A stretch of 64,000 nt of DNA. Source: Desulfolithobacter dissulfuricans. GTDB lineage: Bacteria > Desulfobacterota > Desulfobulbia > Desulfobulbales > Desulfobulbaceae. The position numbers and the translations under genes were made by a program. Shown here piece after piece: positions 19,050 through 28,839 of the stretch (within the stretch, counting starts at the first letter, position 1; every line of letters begins with the position of its first letter). The notes below the pieces were generated by a model. That model saw only the letters and a program-made list of their open reading frames with translations, was not told where the DNA came from and made no database searches. The stretch is from the NCBI RefSeq assembly GCF_025998535.1, contig NZ_AP024233.1, positions 2,814,001-2,878,000 on the forward strand. The letters are read 5' to 3'.

Positions 19050-20054
19050 TTACAATGGCTTATTTGCATCCATGTGCAGCACGAGATCCAGCATCCGGTT
19101 GGAATAACCCCACTCGTTGTCGTACCAGGCCATAATCTTCACCGTGGTACCCAGCACCCGGGTGCAGAGACCGTCGACAATGGAGGAATGGGGGTCTCCC
19201 TGGAAATCGATGGATACCAATGGTTCCTCGGTATAGCGCAGATAGCGGTTGGCAGCCTCCCGAAGGGCGGTGTTCACTTCCGCAACCGTGGTTTCCCGCT
19301 CCACCTCCATCACCGCATCCACCAGGGAGACATCGGGGGTGGGAACGCGGACGGCCAGCCCGTCGAATTTATTTTTCAGTTCCGGGATGACCAGGGCCAC
19401 GGCGGCAGCGGCTCCGGTCCTGGTGGGAATCATGGACATTGCTGCAGCCCGGGCCCGACGCAGGTCATTGTGGGGAAAATCCAATAGCCGCTGGTCGCCG
19501 GTATAGGCATGGACCGTGGTCATCAGCCCCCGTTTGATACCAAAGCTATCCTGGATAACCCGGGCCACCGGGGCCAGACAGTTGGTGGTGCAGGAGGCAT
19601 TGGAGACGATATGGTGCTCGGTGGGATCGTATTCATCCTCGTTGACCCCCATGACAATGGTCTTGACATCGCCCTTGGCCGGGGCGGAGATGATTACCTT
19701 GGAGGCCCCGGCATCGATATGGGCCTTGGCAGCCTCCATTTCCCGAAACAACCCGGTGCACTCCAGCACATACTCAGCACCGAGTTCGGACCAGGGAATA
19801 TCGACCGGAGCGCGATGACTGGTGTAGCGGATCGCCCTGTCTCCCACCACGATATGGTTTTCGTCCGAGACCACCTCCTGGTCAAAGGTCCCCATAATGG
19901 AATCATACTTGAGCAGGTGGGCCAGGGTCCTGACATCGGTCAGGTCATTGATCCCCACCACCTCGATATCCCTGAACGACTCATCCGTATACAGTGCCCG
20001 AAAAATATTCCTGCCAATACGCCCAAACCCGTTGATTCCGATCTTTACAGCCAT
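19050..20054 (-). CDS. gap: Glyceraldehyde-3-phosphate dehydrogenase
   Basis: The 334-residue cytoplasmic enzyme starts 'MAVKIGINGFGRIGRNIFRA' (NAD-binding Rossmann fold) and has the catalytic 'SNASCTTNCLAP' with the active Cys, 'HAYTGDQRLLD', 'RVPTPDVSLVD' and the C-terminal 'WYDNEWGYSNRMLDL'. It works in glycolysis or gluconeogenesis. The ATG at 20054 follows a GGGAGG ribosome site. Length and motifs are normal. No pgk or tpi gene is adjacent. Confidence 0.97.
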   Translation of the reverse strand: MAVKIGINGFGRIGRNIFRALYTDESFRDIEVVGINDLTDVRTLAHLLKYDSIMGTFDQEVVSDENHIVVGDRAIRYTSHRAPVDIPWSELGAEYVLECTGLFREMEAAKAHIDAGASKVIISAPAKGDVKTIVMGVNEDEYDPTEHHIVSNASCTTNCLAPVARVIQDSFGIKRGLMTTVHAYTGDQRLLDFPHNDLRRARAAAMSMIPTRTGAAAAVALVIPELKNKFDGLAVRVPTPDVSLVDAVMEVERETTVAEVNTALREAANRYLRYTEEPLVSIDFQGDPHSSIVDGLCTRVLGTTVKIMAWYDNEWGYSNRMLDLVLHMDANKPL

Positions 20055-20157
20055 GATATCCTCCCTGGTTTTCTTATGAATTGAGCACCCAAAGCCCATC
20101 CGACGTACAGACAGAAGTTGTCCTGCAAAACAGGCAAAGACCCTGCTCCTGAAATTT

Positions 20158-20179
20158 CCTCCGGCCGTCGGACCGGAGG
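20158..20179 (-). other. Hairpin between the unknown gene and gap
   Basis: A 7-bp inverted repeat CCTCCGG/CCGGAGG (20158-20164, 20173-20179) lies past the stop of the 20272-21180 gene. The T-run is weak, so terminator function is unsure. Confidence 0.35.
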
Positions 20180-20271
20180 GAGACCTGCCTCCTCAAAGTA
20201 AGGTAGCGCCGCTTCGGGCAAAGTCAATCCCCTGTGGTGCCTGCGGCTGCAAAAACGTCCCGGTAACTGTC

Positions 20272-21180
20272 TCAAAGCCCGAGAAGCTGGTGATGGTCGC
20301 GGACAATGGCACGCAGCTGTACCACCCTGGCCAGGGCCTCGTCACAGGCCGGATCTTCCTCCAGGGCCCGCTGGTACATGGTCAGGGCCTGGCTGTACCA
20401 CTGGCCGGCAAGATAGCTCCGGCCGGCGGCGCAGAATCCTTCCGCCGCATCGCCAAAAAACATGTCCGCCAGCAGCTGGCGGACCTCTTCACCCCACAGC
20501 CGCCGCACCATGTCTTCCCGCTCAACGAGCAGCCGTACCACCAGCATGTTGGAGGCCAGGGAGGGCATCATCATCCGGAGGATATAGTTGGCCTGGCCAA
20601 AGAGGAACCCTATCTGTTCCACCTGGCCGGCCACATCGGAGACGATCCGACCCACCAGCCGCTGGACGTCCACCACCGAGGCGAGATGAGCCGGCGGTAC
20701 CGGCGAACAGCTGAGAATAAAGGCCCGCTGCCCCTCGGGCTGCTCCTGCATGCGGAAGGCCGCGGGTCCATACGAGTTGAGCAGGTAAATGTTTTCCTTG
20801 AGCTTCATGGCCTCGTGGAACACAGAGCCGACGAGCCAGTCCACCAGGCTGCCGGAGACATCCTGCTCCTCGGTCTCGGGCCATACCCGGTGACAGAGAT
20901 CCTTCAACTGCCACAAGGGCCCTTTTTCCGACTCACTGCCCACCAGGCTGGTCAACCGCTCCCACATGTCCTTGCGGACCGCCTCGATCTCCTTGTCGCG
21001 CATGTCAGCACAGGAGGCCGCGTTGACACAGCTGGTCACATAGACCTGATAAATACCCTGAAATGAGGTGAAAACGTGGAAGAACTCGTCCACCACCTGG
21101 CGGACAAAATGATCACGGCGCTGCTCGAACCAGTCCCGGGACGGATTTTCAGTATGGATCTGCGAGGGAATATATTGCAT
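20272..21180 (-). CDS. Uncharacterised protein downstream of glycogen synthase
   Basis: The 302-residue protein is not recognised. It has no signal peptide or membrane segment. It is rich in helices, has cysteines clustered at about residues 51-58 ('SCVNAASCADM'), and its last 60 residues ('AGRSYLAGQWYSQALTMYQR' onwards) look like one or two TPR units. It starts 41 bases after the glgA stop in the same direction, so it is probably co-transcribed with it. A role in glycogen metabolism is possible but rests only on position. Confidence 0.65.
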   Translation of the reverse strand: MQYIPSQIHTENPSRDWFEQRRDHFVRQVVDEFFHVFTSFQGIYQVYVTSCVNAASCADMRDKEIEAVRKDMWERLTSLVGSESEKGPLWQLKDLCHRVWPETEEQDVSGSLVDWLVGSVFHEAMKLKENIYLLNSYGPAAFRMQEQPEGQRAFILSCSPVPPAHLASVVDVQRLVGRIVSDVAGQVEQIGFLFGQANYILRMMMPSLASNMLVVRLLVEREDMVRRLWGEEVRQLLADMFFGDAAEGFCAAGRSYLAGQWYSQALTMYQRALEEDPACDEALARVVQLRAIVRDHHQLLGL

Positions 21181-21221
21181 GGTTCAGGCTGCCTCGAAGG
21201 CTGGGCTCAGGCCTGCCCCTG

Positions 21222-22898
21222 TCAATGGCGACAGGCCAGTTTCATGGACTCCACATACAGGGTCCGGTATTTTCGGATCACCTGGCTCCAGGTATGGCGG
21301 GCATGGATACGCTTGACCGCATTCTTCTGCATGGTACGGATTTTTTTCGGACTGACGCGGTACAGCTCCAGGGCCCGCTTCATGGTCCGGGCCAGGGCTG
21401 CGGAGGAGTGTTCACTGTAGGCAAAGCCGGTCTTGCCGTCCACCACCTTGACCAGCCCGCCCACGTGGTGGACAATGGGCAGATTGCCGAGAAGTTGGGC
21501 AATATAATCGGTCAGCCCGCAAGGCTCGTACAGGGACGGAATCAGGAAAAAATCCCCGGCCGCATAGATCTTGTTGGCCAGGTCGGGATCGTATCCTTCA
21601 AGAAAACAGATCCGTCCACCCAGGGCCCGGGAAGCGGTGTGACGGCGCAACTCCTCCTCCAGGGCCGGATCACCGCTACCAAGCAGCAGCAGCTGAAAAT
21701 CCGGATCCTTTTCCATGAGCGGTCCCACAGCCGCCAGCAGTACGTCCACCCCTTTTTGCTCGGTCAGGCGGCCGATAAAGGTGCAAAGCGGCATATCAGG
21801 ATCACGTTTGAGGGTTCCGTGCTGGACCACACGGCCATGTTTCCTGATCCGGGCCAGCCGCTCCAGGATATACTCCTTGCAGACCCGCTTGCCAGCCAGA
21901 TCACCGGTGAGGGGATCAAAGCCTGCGGCCAGCCCGAGCTTTTCGGGATCACGGGGTGAAAAGGCTTCCGGGTCGATACCGTTGGTCACCCCGGCCAGGC
22001 GAACCCCGCGCTGGAGCAGCCGATGCCCGAGCCAGCCGGTCCTGGCGTCTTCACTGGTCTCCTGCAGCTCACGGGCATAGTTTTCGCTCACCGTATTGAG
22101 CACCGCGTACTCGGCCGCGGCCATGAAGGGATCAAAGCTGGAGCCGAGCCGGGAGGCAAGCACCACATGTTCGGGCAACCCGGTGATGGCCCGGGCAAAG
22201 GGCAGGTCATCCACTTCCTGATGGTAGCCCAGACCGGCATTGTGAATGGTCACCACCACACCGCTGTGGCGGAAAAAATGTCGGAACCCCTCGTTCTCGC
22301 GCATCATGGCGGCCAGGGTGGCGGCATGGCCGTCGTGGCAGTGAATCACGTCGGGCGCCTCGCCAAGCACAACCATCAGGGCCAGAGCGCTCTTCTGCAG
22401 GAGAATATTCATGGCAAAATAGTCATAATGCCCCATGCCCTGCTTCTTCCATCCGTCCTGTTCCTCTTCCTCCGCGGTATAGGTATAGACCCCGAGCTTT
22501 TCCCGGTAGCGCTCTGCCTCGACAAGGTAGACCTGGACGCCTTCGAGCTCCCGATGCAGGAAGGAGACGGTTTCCCGCCGCTCCTCGGCAGCATAGTTCA
22601 TATCGACTTCCAGGAGGTTGCGAAAACCACCGCGGCAGGGCAGGAGGTCGCGCCGGGGCAGGTCCAGGGGCTTGAAGCCGAGGCGGCCCGGTTTCATGAA
22701 CCCGTAGCGGGGAAGGATAACCCGCACCTGAAGCCCGGCCTCACCGACCAGGGTCCGGGCCAGCTGCCGGCACACATCCTTGACCCCGCCGGCGCCAGCC
22801 AGGCCGTCATATTCCCGGGTGACCATCCAGACGGTCCGAGGCCACACCTTGTCCCTGCTCCTGTACTTTTCTTTCTTTTCCTTATTGCTCTCTGTCAT
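21222..22898 (-). CDS. glgA: Glycogen synthase (GT5 family)
   Basis: The 558 residues have the two-domain GT-B fold: the N-terminal starch-synthase part ('TREYDGLAGAGGVKDVCRQL', where the usual K-x-G-G-L is replaced by a G-A-G-G-V form) and a C-terminal glycosyltransferase part with 'FIGRLTEQKGVDVLLAA' and 'LIPSLYEPCGLTDYIAQLLG'. It would elongate alpha-1,4-glucan from ADP- or UDP-glucose in the cytoplasm. The ATG at 22898 is the only good start after aroC; 20 bases separate the two genes. About 80 residues longer than E. coli GlgA, with inserts in the N-terminal half. The nucleotide donor cannot be read from the sequence. Confidence 0.85.
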   Translation of the reverse strand: MTESNKEKKEKYRSRDKVWPRTVWMVTREYDGLAGAGGVKDVCRQLARTLVGEAGLQVRVILPRYGFMKPGRLGFKPLDLPRRDLLPCRGGFRNLLEVDMNYAAEERRETVSFLHRELEGVQVYLVEAERYREKLGVYTYTAEEEEQDGWKKQGMGHYDYFAMNILLQKSALALMVVLGEAPDVIHCHDGHAATLAAMMRENEGFRHFFRHSGVVVTIHNAGLGYHQEVDDLPFARAITGLPEHVVLASRLGSSFDPFMAAAEYAVLNTVSENYARELQETSEDARTGWLGHRLLQRGVRLAGVTNGIDPEAFSPRDPEKLGLAAGFDPLTGDLAGKRVCKEYILERLARIRKHGRVVQHGTLKRDPDMPLCTFIGRLTEQKGVDVLLAAVGPLMEKDPDFQLLLLGSGDPALEEELRRHTASRALGGRICFLEGYDPDLANKIYAAGDFFLIPSLYEPCGLTDYIAQLLGNLPIVHHVGGLVKVVDGKTGFAYSEHSSAALARTMKRALELYRVSPKKIRTMQKNAVKRIHARHTWSQVIRKYRTLYVESMKLACRH

Positions 22899-22918
22899 CG
22901 TCCTGCCCCATGATAGGG

Positions 22919-23998
22919 TCAGCCCCGCGCGGCCCTGAGAGCCAGCTGCCGGAGCAGGTGGTCGGCCAGGGTCAGCCGGACCATGGCCTCGCACACCGGT
23001 ACGATCCGCGGGATGGCGGATATATCGTGCCGGCCGCCCACCTTGATGGTCACCGGCTCGTTGCCCCTCGTAACGGTCTGCTGTTCCTTGTGGATGGATG
23101 GAATGGGTTTGACCGCCACCCGGATGATGAGTGGCTCGCCGTTGGATATCCCGGCCAGGATGCCACCGGCGTTGTTGCCCAGGAAACCGGCCGGCGACAG
23201 GGGATCATTATTCTCCGAGCCAAGCATGTCCGCGACACGGAAACCGGCCCCTATCTCCACCCCCTTGACCGCGCCGATGGACATCAGGGCCCGGGCCAGC
23301 TCGCCGTCGAGCTTGTCAAAAACCGGCTCACCCAGCCCCGGCGGGCACAGCGCCCGGATCTCGACAATACCACCCAGGGTGTCGCCCTCGGCCCGTACCC
23401 GGGCGATTCGCTCCTCCATGCGGGCCGCAGCCTCGCTGTCCGGACAGAAGAGCCGGTTGTCGCCAATAACGGAGAGATCCCGCCTGTCCGCATATATACC
23501 ACCCAGGGCCACGGTATAGGCGGTGACCTCGATGTCATGGCGTCGCAGCAGCTGGGCAGCCACCGCGCCGGCAGCCACCCGGGCCGCCGTTTCCCTGGCC
23601 GAGGCCCGTCCGCCACCCCGATGATCGCGGATCCCGTACTTGGCATCGTAGGTCATGTCGCCGTGCCCGGGCCGGTACACGTCCTGGAGGTGGCTGTAGG
23701 ATTTGGAATGGGCATCCTTGTTGAAGATGACCAGCGAGATCGGCGTCCCGGTGGTCAGCTCCCGCTCACTCCTTTCCGGACGGAAGATGCCCGACATGAT
23801 CTCTACCCGGTCCGGTTCCTTGCGCGGAGAGGTCGCCCCGCCCCTGCCCGGACGACGGCGGTCCAGTTCCCGCTGGATTATTTCAGCTGTCAGCTCGATA
23901 CCCGGCGGACAGCCGTCGATCACCGCGCCCAGGGCGGTGCCGTGTGATTCACCCCAGGTGGTCACCCTGAACATCTGGCCAAAACTGTTTCCCGGCAT
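22919..23998 (-). CDS. aroC: Chorismate synthase
   Basis: The 359-residue enzyme starts '[20 protein letters not shown]' and carries the family signatures '[12 protein letters not shown]', '[20 protein letters not shown]' and 'GSENNDP'. It converts EPSP to chorismate using reduced FMN, the last shikimate step. The ATG at 23998 is chosen since it begins the conserved N-terminus; upstream codons are not conserved in the family. It lies between aroK and glgA in one direction. Confidence 0.97.
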   Translation of the reverse strand: MPGNSFGQMFRVTTWGESHGTALGAVIDGCPPGIELTAEIIQRELDRRRPGRGGATSPRKEPDRVEIMSGIFRPERSERELTTGTPISLVIFNKDAHSKSYSHLQDVYRPGHGDMTYDAKYGIRDHRGGGRASARETAARVAAGAVAAQLLRRHDIEVTAYTVALGGIYADRRDLSVIGDNRLFCPDSEAAARMEERIARVRAEGDTLGGIVEIRALCPPGLGEPVFDKLDGELARALMSIGAVKGVEIGAGFRVADMLGSENNDPLSPAGFLGNNAGGILAGISNGEPLIIRVAVKPIPSIHKEQQTVTRGNEPVTIKVGGRHDISAIPRIVPVCEAMVRLTLADHLLRQLALRAARG

Positions 23999-24103
23999 AA
24001 CTGTTGTTTCCCTGCTATGATTATATGAAAGCCTCGTCCCATCCTCCAGGGGGATAACAGCTTTCATGTTTCGTTGTGCAGGCCGAGGGAGCCTGCATGG
24101 GTG

Positions 24104-24727
24104 TTAGGAGCAGCGCGCAGACCTGCCCACGAGCTGTTCATGAATCAAAGTCACTATCGCCTCCGGTGTCAGACGGGCGCTGTCCACGGCCAGGTCGGAA
24201 CCGGCGGCGTAGAGCGGGGTCCGCAGGGCGAGCTGCTCCTCTATCTCACGCTCCGGATCTTCGGAAGAAAGCGGTGGTCGCTGGACCGCGGAAACCGGAT
24301 CGGCGGCCAACCGGCGACCGATGGTCGCCCCGTCAGCCTGGAGCCAGACGACAAAGCCTCCCTGGCGCAGCCGCTCCCAGGCATCCCGGTGAAGGATGGC
24401 CCCTCCGCCGGTGGCGACAACCACCCTCCGGACCCGGGCCAGCTCTTCCAGCAGCTCCCGTTCCGCGCGGCGAAAGGCCTCCCAGCCGTTTGCCTGAACA
24501 AAGGCGGCAATGGTGCTTCCCAGCCGCTCTTCCAGGACCTGATCCGTATCCAGAAAGGCATAGCCAAGCATCCGGGCCAACAGCCGGCCCACCGTGGTCT
24601 TGCCCGTTCCCCGGAAACCGGTGAGCACGATACGCCCGGGCCACCGGGAGGTCAGATCCGCCCGGGCCACTGACTCGGCCCCCGGTTGGTGGAGACCCGG
24701 CTCTTCCATGTTCTCTTCTATCTCCAT
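24104..24727 (-). CDS. aroK: Shikimate kinase
   Basis: The 207-residue cytoplasmic kinase has Walker A 'GFRGTGKTTVGRLLARMLG', the shikimate-binding 'DTDQVLEE', 'GGGAI' and the lid 'RPPLSSEDPEREIEEQLALR'. It phosphorylates shikimate using ATP. About 30 N-terminal residues precede the usual start of the fold, so a later ATG at 24709 is possible. It is followed 105 bases on by aroC, giving a two-gene aromatic pathway unit. Confidence 0.92.
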   Translation of the reverse strand: MEIEENMEEPGLHQPGAESVARADLTSRWPGRIVLTGFRGTGKTTVGRLLARMLGYAFLDTDQVLEERLGSTIAAFVQANGWEAFRRAERELLEELARVRRVVVATGGGAILHRDAWERLRQGGFVVWLQADGATIGRRLAADPVSAVQRPPLSSEDPEREIEEQLALRTPLYAAGSDLAVDSARLTPEAIVTLIHEQLVGRSARCS

Positions 24728-24960
24728 GACACCATACACCTGTTTACCTGATGAACAACCGGTGCCAATGTACCATAAAAAACCATTCCCCGCCCGTTCA
24801 AGCGCACAGGATAAACTTCACTTTTTTTCTTTGCTTTTCAACCCACTGTACTTACAGTATCGGCCAGACAGGAACTACTGACCAATCTGATCTTTTGCAC
24901 CTGAACCAGAGGTTATCATCGGGACAGCGGAAACAGAAGAAGAGCGACGCACGACATATC

Positions 24961-25923
24961 ATGGAATATAAAGATTATTATGAAATTCTCGGTGTCTCCA
25001 GGGACGCGACCCAGGATGAGATAAAACGGGCCTATCGCAAGCTGGCCCGCAAGTATCATCCTGACGTGAGCAAGGAACCAGACGCTGAAAAAAAATTCAA
25101 GGACGTGGGCGAAGCCTACGAAGTCCTCAAGGACCCGGAAAAGCGGGCAGCCTATGACAAGTTCGGTGCCAACTGGCAGCATGGCCAGGATTTTGAGCCG
25201 CCGCCCAACTGGGATGCCGGCTTCGAGTTCAGCGGCTCCAGCTACACCGGTGGGGGTGGGGCCGAAGGGTTCAGTGATTTCTTCGAGGAACTTTTCGGCC
25301 GCAGCCGTTTCACCGGGCGCACCTCCAGTGGGGGCCGCCAGCGCAGCTTCCGGATGAAGGGCGAGGATCAGCACGCGAAAATCGTCATCCGGCTGGCCGA
25401 CGCCTACAACGGCTCCAAACAGACCATCACCCTGCAGAAACCGGAGGTGGATGAAAACGGGCACGTGGTCACCAGACCGCACACTCTCCACGTCACCATC
25501 CCCAAGGGCATCATCGAAGGCCAGCGTATCCGTCTCGAGGGCCAGGGCATGCCCGGCATCGGTGGCGGGCCGCCGGGCGACCTCTATCTGGAGATCGCCT
25601 TTGCCGACGACCCGATCTTCCGGGCCGAAAAACGGGATATCCACATGACCCTGCCCATCACCCCGTGGGAGGCTGCCCTGGGCGCCACGGTCACTGTGCC
25701 GACCCTGGGGGGCAAGGTCCAGATGAAGATCCCGCCCGGATCCCAGAGCGGCAACAAGCTGCGCCTCAAGGGTAAGGGACTCTGCACCGCGACCAAGAAG
25801 GGCGACCAGATCGTCACCCTCAAGATCATGGTCCCGGTACCGGAAACCGATGAACAGAAGAAACTCTATAAGGAAATGGCCAAACTGATGCCGTTCAATC
25901 CCAGGGCAGAATTGGGGGTGTAG
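24961..25923 (+). CDS. cbpA: DnaJ-like co-chaperone, CbpA type
   Basis: The 320 residues contain a J domain (about 4-68) with the HPD motif in '[10 protein letters not shown]', a Gly/Phe-rich linker (about 80-120) and two C-terminal beta domains with '[20 protein letters not shown]'. There is no zinc-finger domain, which separates CbpA from DnaJ. It should stimulate the ATPase of DnaK. Three bases separate it from cbpM. The gene is divergent from aroK with 230 bases between; no CIRCE element was seen there. Confidence 0.93.
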   Translation: MEYKDYYEILGVSRDATQDEIKRAYRKLARKYHPDVSKEPDAEKKFKDVGEAYEVLKDPEKRAAYDKFGANWQHGQDFEPPPNWDAGFEFSGSSYTGGGGAEGFSDFFEELFGRSRFTGRTSSGGRQRSFRMKGEDQHAKIVIRLADAYNGSKQTITLQKPEVDENGHVVTRPHTLHVTIPKGIIEGQRIRLEGQGMPGIGGGPPGDLYLEIAFADDPIFRAEKRDIHMTLPITPWEAALGATVTVPTLGGKVQMKIPPGSQSGNKLRLKGKGLCTATKKGDQIVTLKIMVPVPETDEQKKLYKEMAKLMPFNPRAELGV

Positions 25924-25926
25924 CAT

Positions 25927-26229
25927 ATGACTGAAGAATTGACCGTACTTACCGGAACACTTCTTGACGAGGACATACGCTGCAGCCTGGGGGACCTCTG
26001 CCGGATTTGCAATGTCAGCGCCGAGTTCATCCACGACATGATCGAGGAAGGGGTGATCACCCCCGTGGGACGCACTCCCCGGCAATGGCGTTTCGGCTGC
26101 ACTGAAATCAGGCGGGTCCAGATAACGCTCCGTCTCCAGCGCGACCTGCGGATCAACCTGCCCGGTTGTGCCCTGGTTCTCGACCTGCTGGAAGAGCTTG
26201 AGGAACTGCGCCGTCTGCACCGGCGCTGA
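25927..26229 (+). CDS. cbpM: CbpM-type chaperone modulator, MerR-like
   Basis: The 100-residue protein has a MerR-like helical fold: 'SLGDLCRICNVSAEFIHDMI' followed by 'EEGVITPVG' and a C-terminal helix pair with 'INLPGCALVLDLLEELEELR'. In characterised systems CbpM binds the J domain of CbpA and inhibits it. Direct linkage to cbpA (3 bases) supports this. Confidence 0.88.
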   Translation: MTEELTVLTGTLLDEDIRCSLGDLCRICNVSAEFIHDMIEEGVITPVGRTPRQWRFGCTEIRRVQITLRLQRDLRINLPGCALVLDLLEELEELRRLHRR

Positions 26230-26240
26230 ACCGTAGGCCG

Positions 26241-27590
26241 GTGGTGAACTGGAATCCGGGTTCCGGCCTGCTGCCGGTGCTGGTGCTCCTTCTCGGGACA
26301 GGACTTCTCATCTGTCTGGTTCTCCTTGACCGCAGACGGCGCCAGCTTCTGCGGTTCTCCATTCTCGAGGAGCAGGCCCACCGCGAGCAACAAAACCTCA
26401 GCCGGACCATCGACGAATTGCGCCGGGACAATGCTCGGCTGCAACGGGAAAACAGTGAACTGGGAGCGAAGGTGGCCTCCCTGACCACTGAGCTGATCCA
26501 GACCAGAAAACAGGCCCAGGCCCACCAGGACCTGCTGGAAGCGGCGAAAAAGCAGCTCCAGCAGGAATTCCAGCTCCTGGCGGACCGGATCTTCACCGAA
26601 AAGGGGAGCCAGCTCACCTCGCTGCACCAGCGGGAACTGACCAGTCTGCTGACCCCGGTCCGTCAGCAGCTGGACATCTTTCGCCAGAAGATCGAGGATG
26701 TCTATGAACGGGAATCCAGGGACCGGATTTCGCTTACCGCCGCAGTGGAGCAGCTGCGCCATCTCAACGAGCGCCTCAGCCAGGACGCGGTCAACCTGAC
26801 CCGCGCCCTTAAGGGCCAGTCCAAGGCCCAGGGCCAGTGGGGCGAGATGATCCTCGAACGTCTCCTGGAGGAATCCGGCCTTAGACCGGGCCATGAATTC
26901 GACACCCAGGTCAGCCTGACCGGCGAGTCCGGCCGGCGGCAGCTGCCAGACGTTATCCTCCACCTGCCCGGCTCGCGGGATATCATCATCGACGCCAAGG
27001 TCTCGCTCACCGCCTATGAACGCTACGCCAGTGCGGACTCTCCCGCCCAGGCCGCCCCGCACCTTAAAGACCACCTCGCATCTGTCAAAAAGCATATCAG
27101 CTCCCTCTCCGCCAAGAAATACCAGCAGATAGAGGGAATCCGAACCCTGGATTTCGTCATCCTGTTCATCCCGGTGGAAGGCGCCTTCCAGGCTGCGGTT
27201 GCCAGTGACCCGGGACTGTTGACCGGGGCCATGCGCCGCAATATCATGCTGGCAAGCCCATCCACCCTCCTGGCCCTGCTGCGGACCATCCACCACATGT
27301 GGCGGGTGGAGGAGCAGCACCGCAACGGTTTACTCATTGCAAAACAGGCCGGGAATCTTTATGATAAATTTGTCGGTTTCGTAACCGCGTTTGAAGAGAT
27401 CGGCCTGCGGCTGGAGCAGACAAGACAATCCTGGGAACTGGCCCGGAAACGGCTGACCAGCGGCCGGGGCAATCTGGTCCAGCGGACCGAGGCCCTGCGC
27501 GACCTGGGAGTCCAACCGGCCAGGAAACTGCCGGACGAGCTGATCCGGGAGTCCAATGCCGACCCGGGCAAGCCACCCGTCCGGGAATAA
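26241..27590 (+). CDS. rmuC: RmuC-family DNA recombination protein
   Basis: The 449 residues have an N-terminal membrane helix (about 10-30), a long coiled coil (about 40-130) and the RmuC nuclease-like core (about 190-390) with 'GQWGEMILERLLEESGL', 'DAKVSLTAYERYA' and 'FIPVEGAF'. RmuC proteins limit inversions at short repeats. It begins with GTG at 26241, 12 bases after cbpM, so it may be co-transcribed with cbpAM. Full length for the family. Confidence 0.92.
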   Translation: MVNWNPGSGLLPVLVLLLGTGLLICLVLLDRRRRQLLRFSILEEQAHREQQNLSRTIDELRRDNARLQRENSELGAKVASLTTELIQTRKQAQAHQDLLEAAKKQLQQEFQLLADRIFTEKGSQLTSLHQRELTSLLTPVRQQLDIFRQKIEDVYERESRDRISLTAAVEQLRHLNERLSQDAVNLTRALKGQSKAQGQWGEMILERLLEESGLRPGHEFDTQVSLTGESGRRQLPDVILHLPGSRDIIIDAKVSLTAYERYASADSPAQAAPHLKDHLASVKKHISSLSAKKYQQIEGIRTLDFVILFIPVEGAFQAAVASDPGLLTGAMRRNIMLASPSTLLALLRTIHHMWRVEEQHRNGLLIAKQAGNLYDKFVGFVTAFEEIGLRLEQTRQSWELARKRLTSGRGNLVQRTEALRDLGVQPARKLPDELIRESNADPGKPPVRE

Positions 27591-27625
27591 CCGTTGTTCA
27601 TCTTTCAATACCACAGGAGGTCTCC

Positions 27626-28072
27626 ATGAAATACATTTCCATTCTCATGGTGCTTGGTGCCTTTTTCCTCGCATCCTGCGCCCAGCAGAACAAGGCCCAG
27701 GTAGGCGCCGGTGGCGGGGCCGTGGCCGGAGCCCTGGTCGGCCAGGCCATAGGTCACAACACCCAGGCCACACTTATCGGTGCCGCTGTCGGAACCATGC
27801 TCGGTTACATCATCGGTAACGAGATGGACAAGTACGACCGGGAACAGCTCAACCACGTGTACGAGCGCGGCGTCTCCAACCAGCCCACCGCCTGGGTCAA
27901 CCCGGACACGGGCAACGAGTACCGGGTCGTGCCCAAACCGGCCTACACCGATCCCGAGACCCAGCGGGTATGCCGCCAGGCGGAAATCGAGGCGGTGATC
28001 GACGGCAAGCGGGAAAAGACCTACACCATTGCCTGCCGGGACGAAAACGGGCGCTGGCAGCTGCAGCGATAA
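27626..28072 (+). CDS. Glycine-zipper outer-membrane lipoprotein
   Basis: The 148-residue protein has a lipoprotein signal with lipobox 'LASC' (Cys18), then a glycine-zipper hairpin (about 26-66) 'AGGGAVAGALVGQAIGHN' followed by 'GAAVGTMLGYIIGNEMDKYD', like 17-kDa surface antigens and YMGG proteins. A soluble C-terminal domain has two cysteines ('VCRQAE' and 'IACRDENG'). An AGGAGG ribosome site precedes the ATG. It is likely an envelope structural protein; partner unknown. Confidence 0.82.
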   Translation: MKYISILMVLGAFFLASCAQQNKAQVGAGGGAVAGALVGQAIGHNTQATLIGAAVGTMLGYIIGNEMDKYDREQLNHVYERGVSNQPTAWVNPDTGNEYRVVPKPAYTDPETQRVCRQAEIEAVIDGKREKTYTIACRDENGRWQLQR

Positions 28073-28092
28073 CTGACAGAAGAAGAACGATC

Positions 28093-28494
28093 ATGACCAT
28101 AGGAAGTTTCCCGGTCAGCACCAGCTCCCAAATGGAATTTGTCGATATCACCCGGGAGCTGCAGGAAGCTGTGAACAGGAGCGGTATAGAGGACGGAATC
28201 TGTCTGGTCTACAATCCGCATACCACCGCCGGCCTGACCATCAATGAGGGGGCGGATCCGGCGGTTCGCCACGACCTCATCGGTGTGTTGAGCCGGATGG
28301 TGCCGCTGGACTACCCCTACCGCCATCTGGAGGGCAACTCGCCCTCCCACATGATGGCCACCCTGACCGGTTCATCGGTGTCGGTGATCATTGACAGGGG
28401 CCGGTTGCAACTGGGCACCTGGCAGCGTATCTTTTTCTGTGAATTCGATGGTCCGCGCAACCGGAAGGTGCGCTGGAAGATTCTGGAAGGCTGA
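28093..28494 (+). CDS. yjbQ: YjbQ/UPF0047 family protein (secondary thiamine-phosphate synthase)
   Basis: The 133-residue protein has every family marker: 'YNPHTTAGLTINEGAD', 'RHLEGNSPSHMMA' and the C-terminal 'LGTWQRIFFCEFDGPRNRKV'. Family members show weak thiamine-phosphate synthase activity when overexpressed, but their true role is unsettled. The ATG at 28093 begins the conserved fold. The next gene starts 1 base after the stop. Confidence 0.9.
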   Translation: MTIGSFPVSTSSQMEFVDITRELQEAVNRSGIEDGICLVYNPHTTAGLTINEGADPAVRHDLIGVLSRMVPLDYPYRHLEGNSPSHMMATLTGSSVSVIIDRGRLQLGTWQRIFFCEFDGPRNRKVRWKILEG

Positions 28495-28495
28495 C

Positions 28496-28729
28496 ATGGA
28501 ACCCCATGATATATGCTTTGGCCTCAACCGGCAAACCGACGAAGAGTCCCTGGCCGCGTTTCTCAGGCTCTTTTCCCAGCCCCGTCTGCTCGAGACCCTG
28601 ATTCCACGCCTGAGCGAAGAGGAGATCCACCGGCTGGTGGAAACCCTGACCGGTCTCATGCGCACCCATCTCAAGGAAGCCGAGTACCACGAGCTTTTCC
28701 TGGGGGACAGCGAACATCACCACCATTGA
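28496..28729 (+). CDS. Small helical protein with natural HHHH tail
   Basis: The 77-residue protein starts 'MEPHDICFGLNRQTDEESLA', is mostly helical and ends 'GDSEHHHH'. It is not recognised. It follows yjbQ with a single base between, so translation is probably coupled. The His tail suggests metal binding, as does the comparable tail at 53742-53987. Confidence 0.65.
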   Translation: MEPHDICFGLNRQTDEESLAAFLRLFSQPRLLETLIPRLSEEEIHRLVETLTGLMRTHLKEAEYHELFLGDSEHHHH

Positions 28730-28839
28730 TCATCCACACCACCGCCTTTTCCCGGTCATCAATGGCCCCGCCACGATGCTCCAGCCAGCGGCTGGCCGGG
28801 TAAGCGGGCCCCTGGTGTCTTCCAGATAACGAGTTTTCC

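Noticed and set aside
24740-24960. CIRCE or heat-shock element ahead of cbpA
   Set aside because: No TTAGCACTC-type inverted repeat was found in the intergenic region.
24916-27320. Long minus-strand frames opposite cbpA, cbpM and rmuC
   Set aside because: The plus-strand genes have complete conserved motifs; the opposite frames do not.
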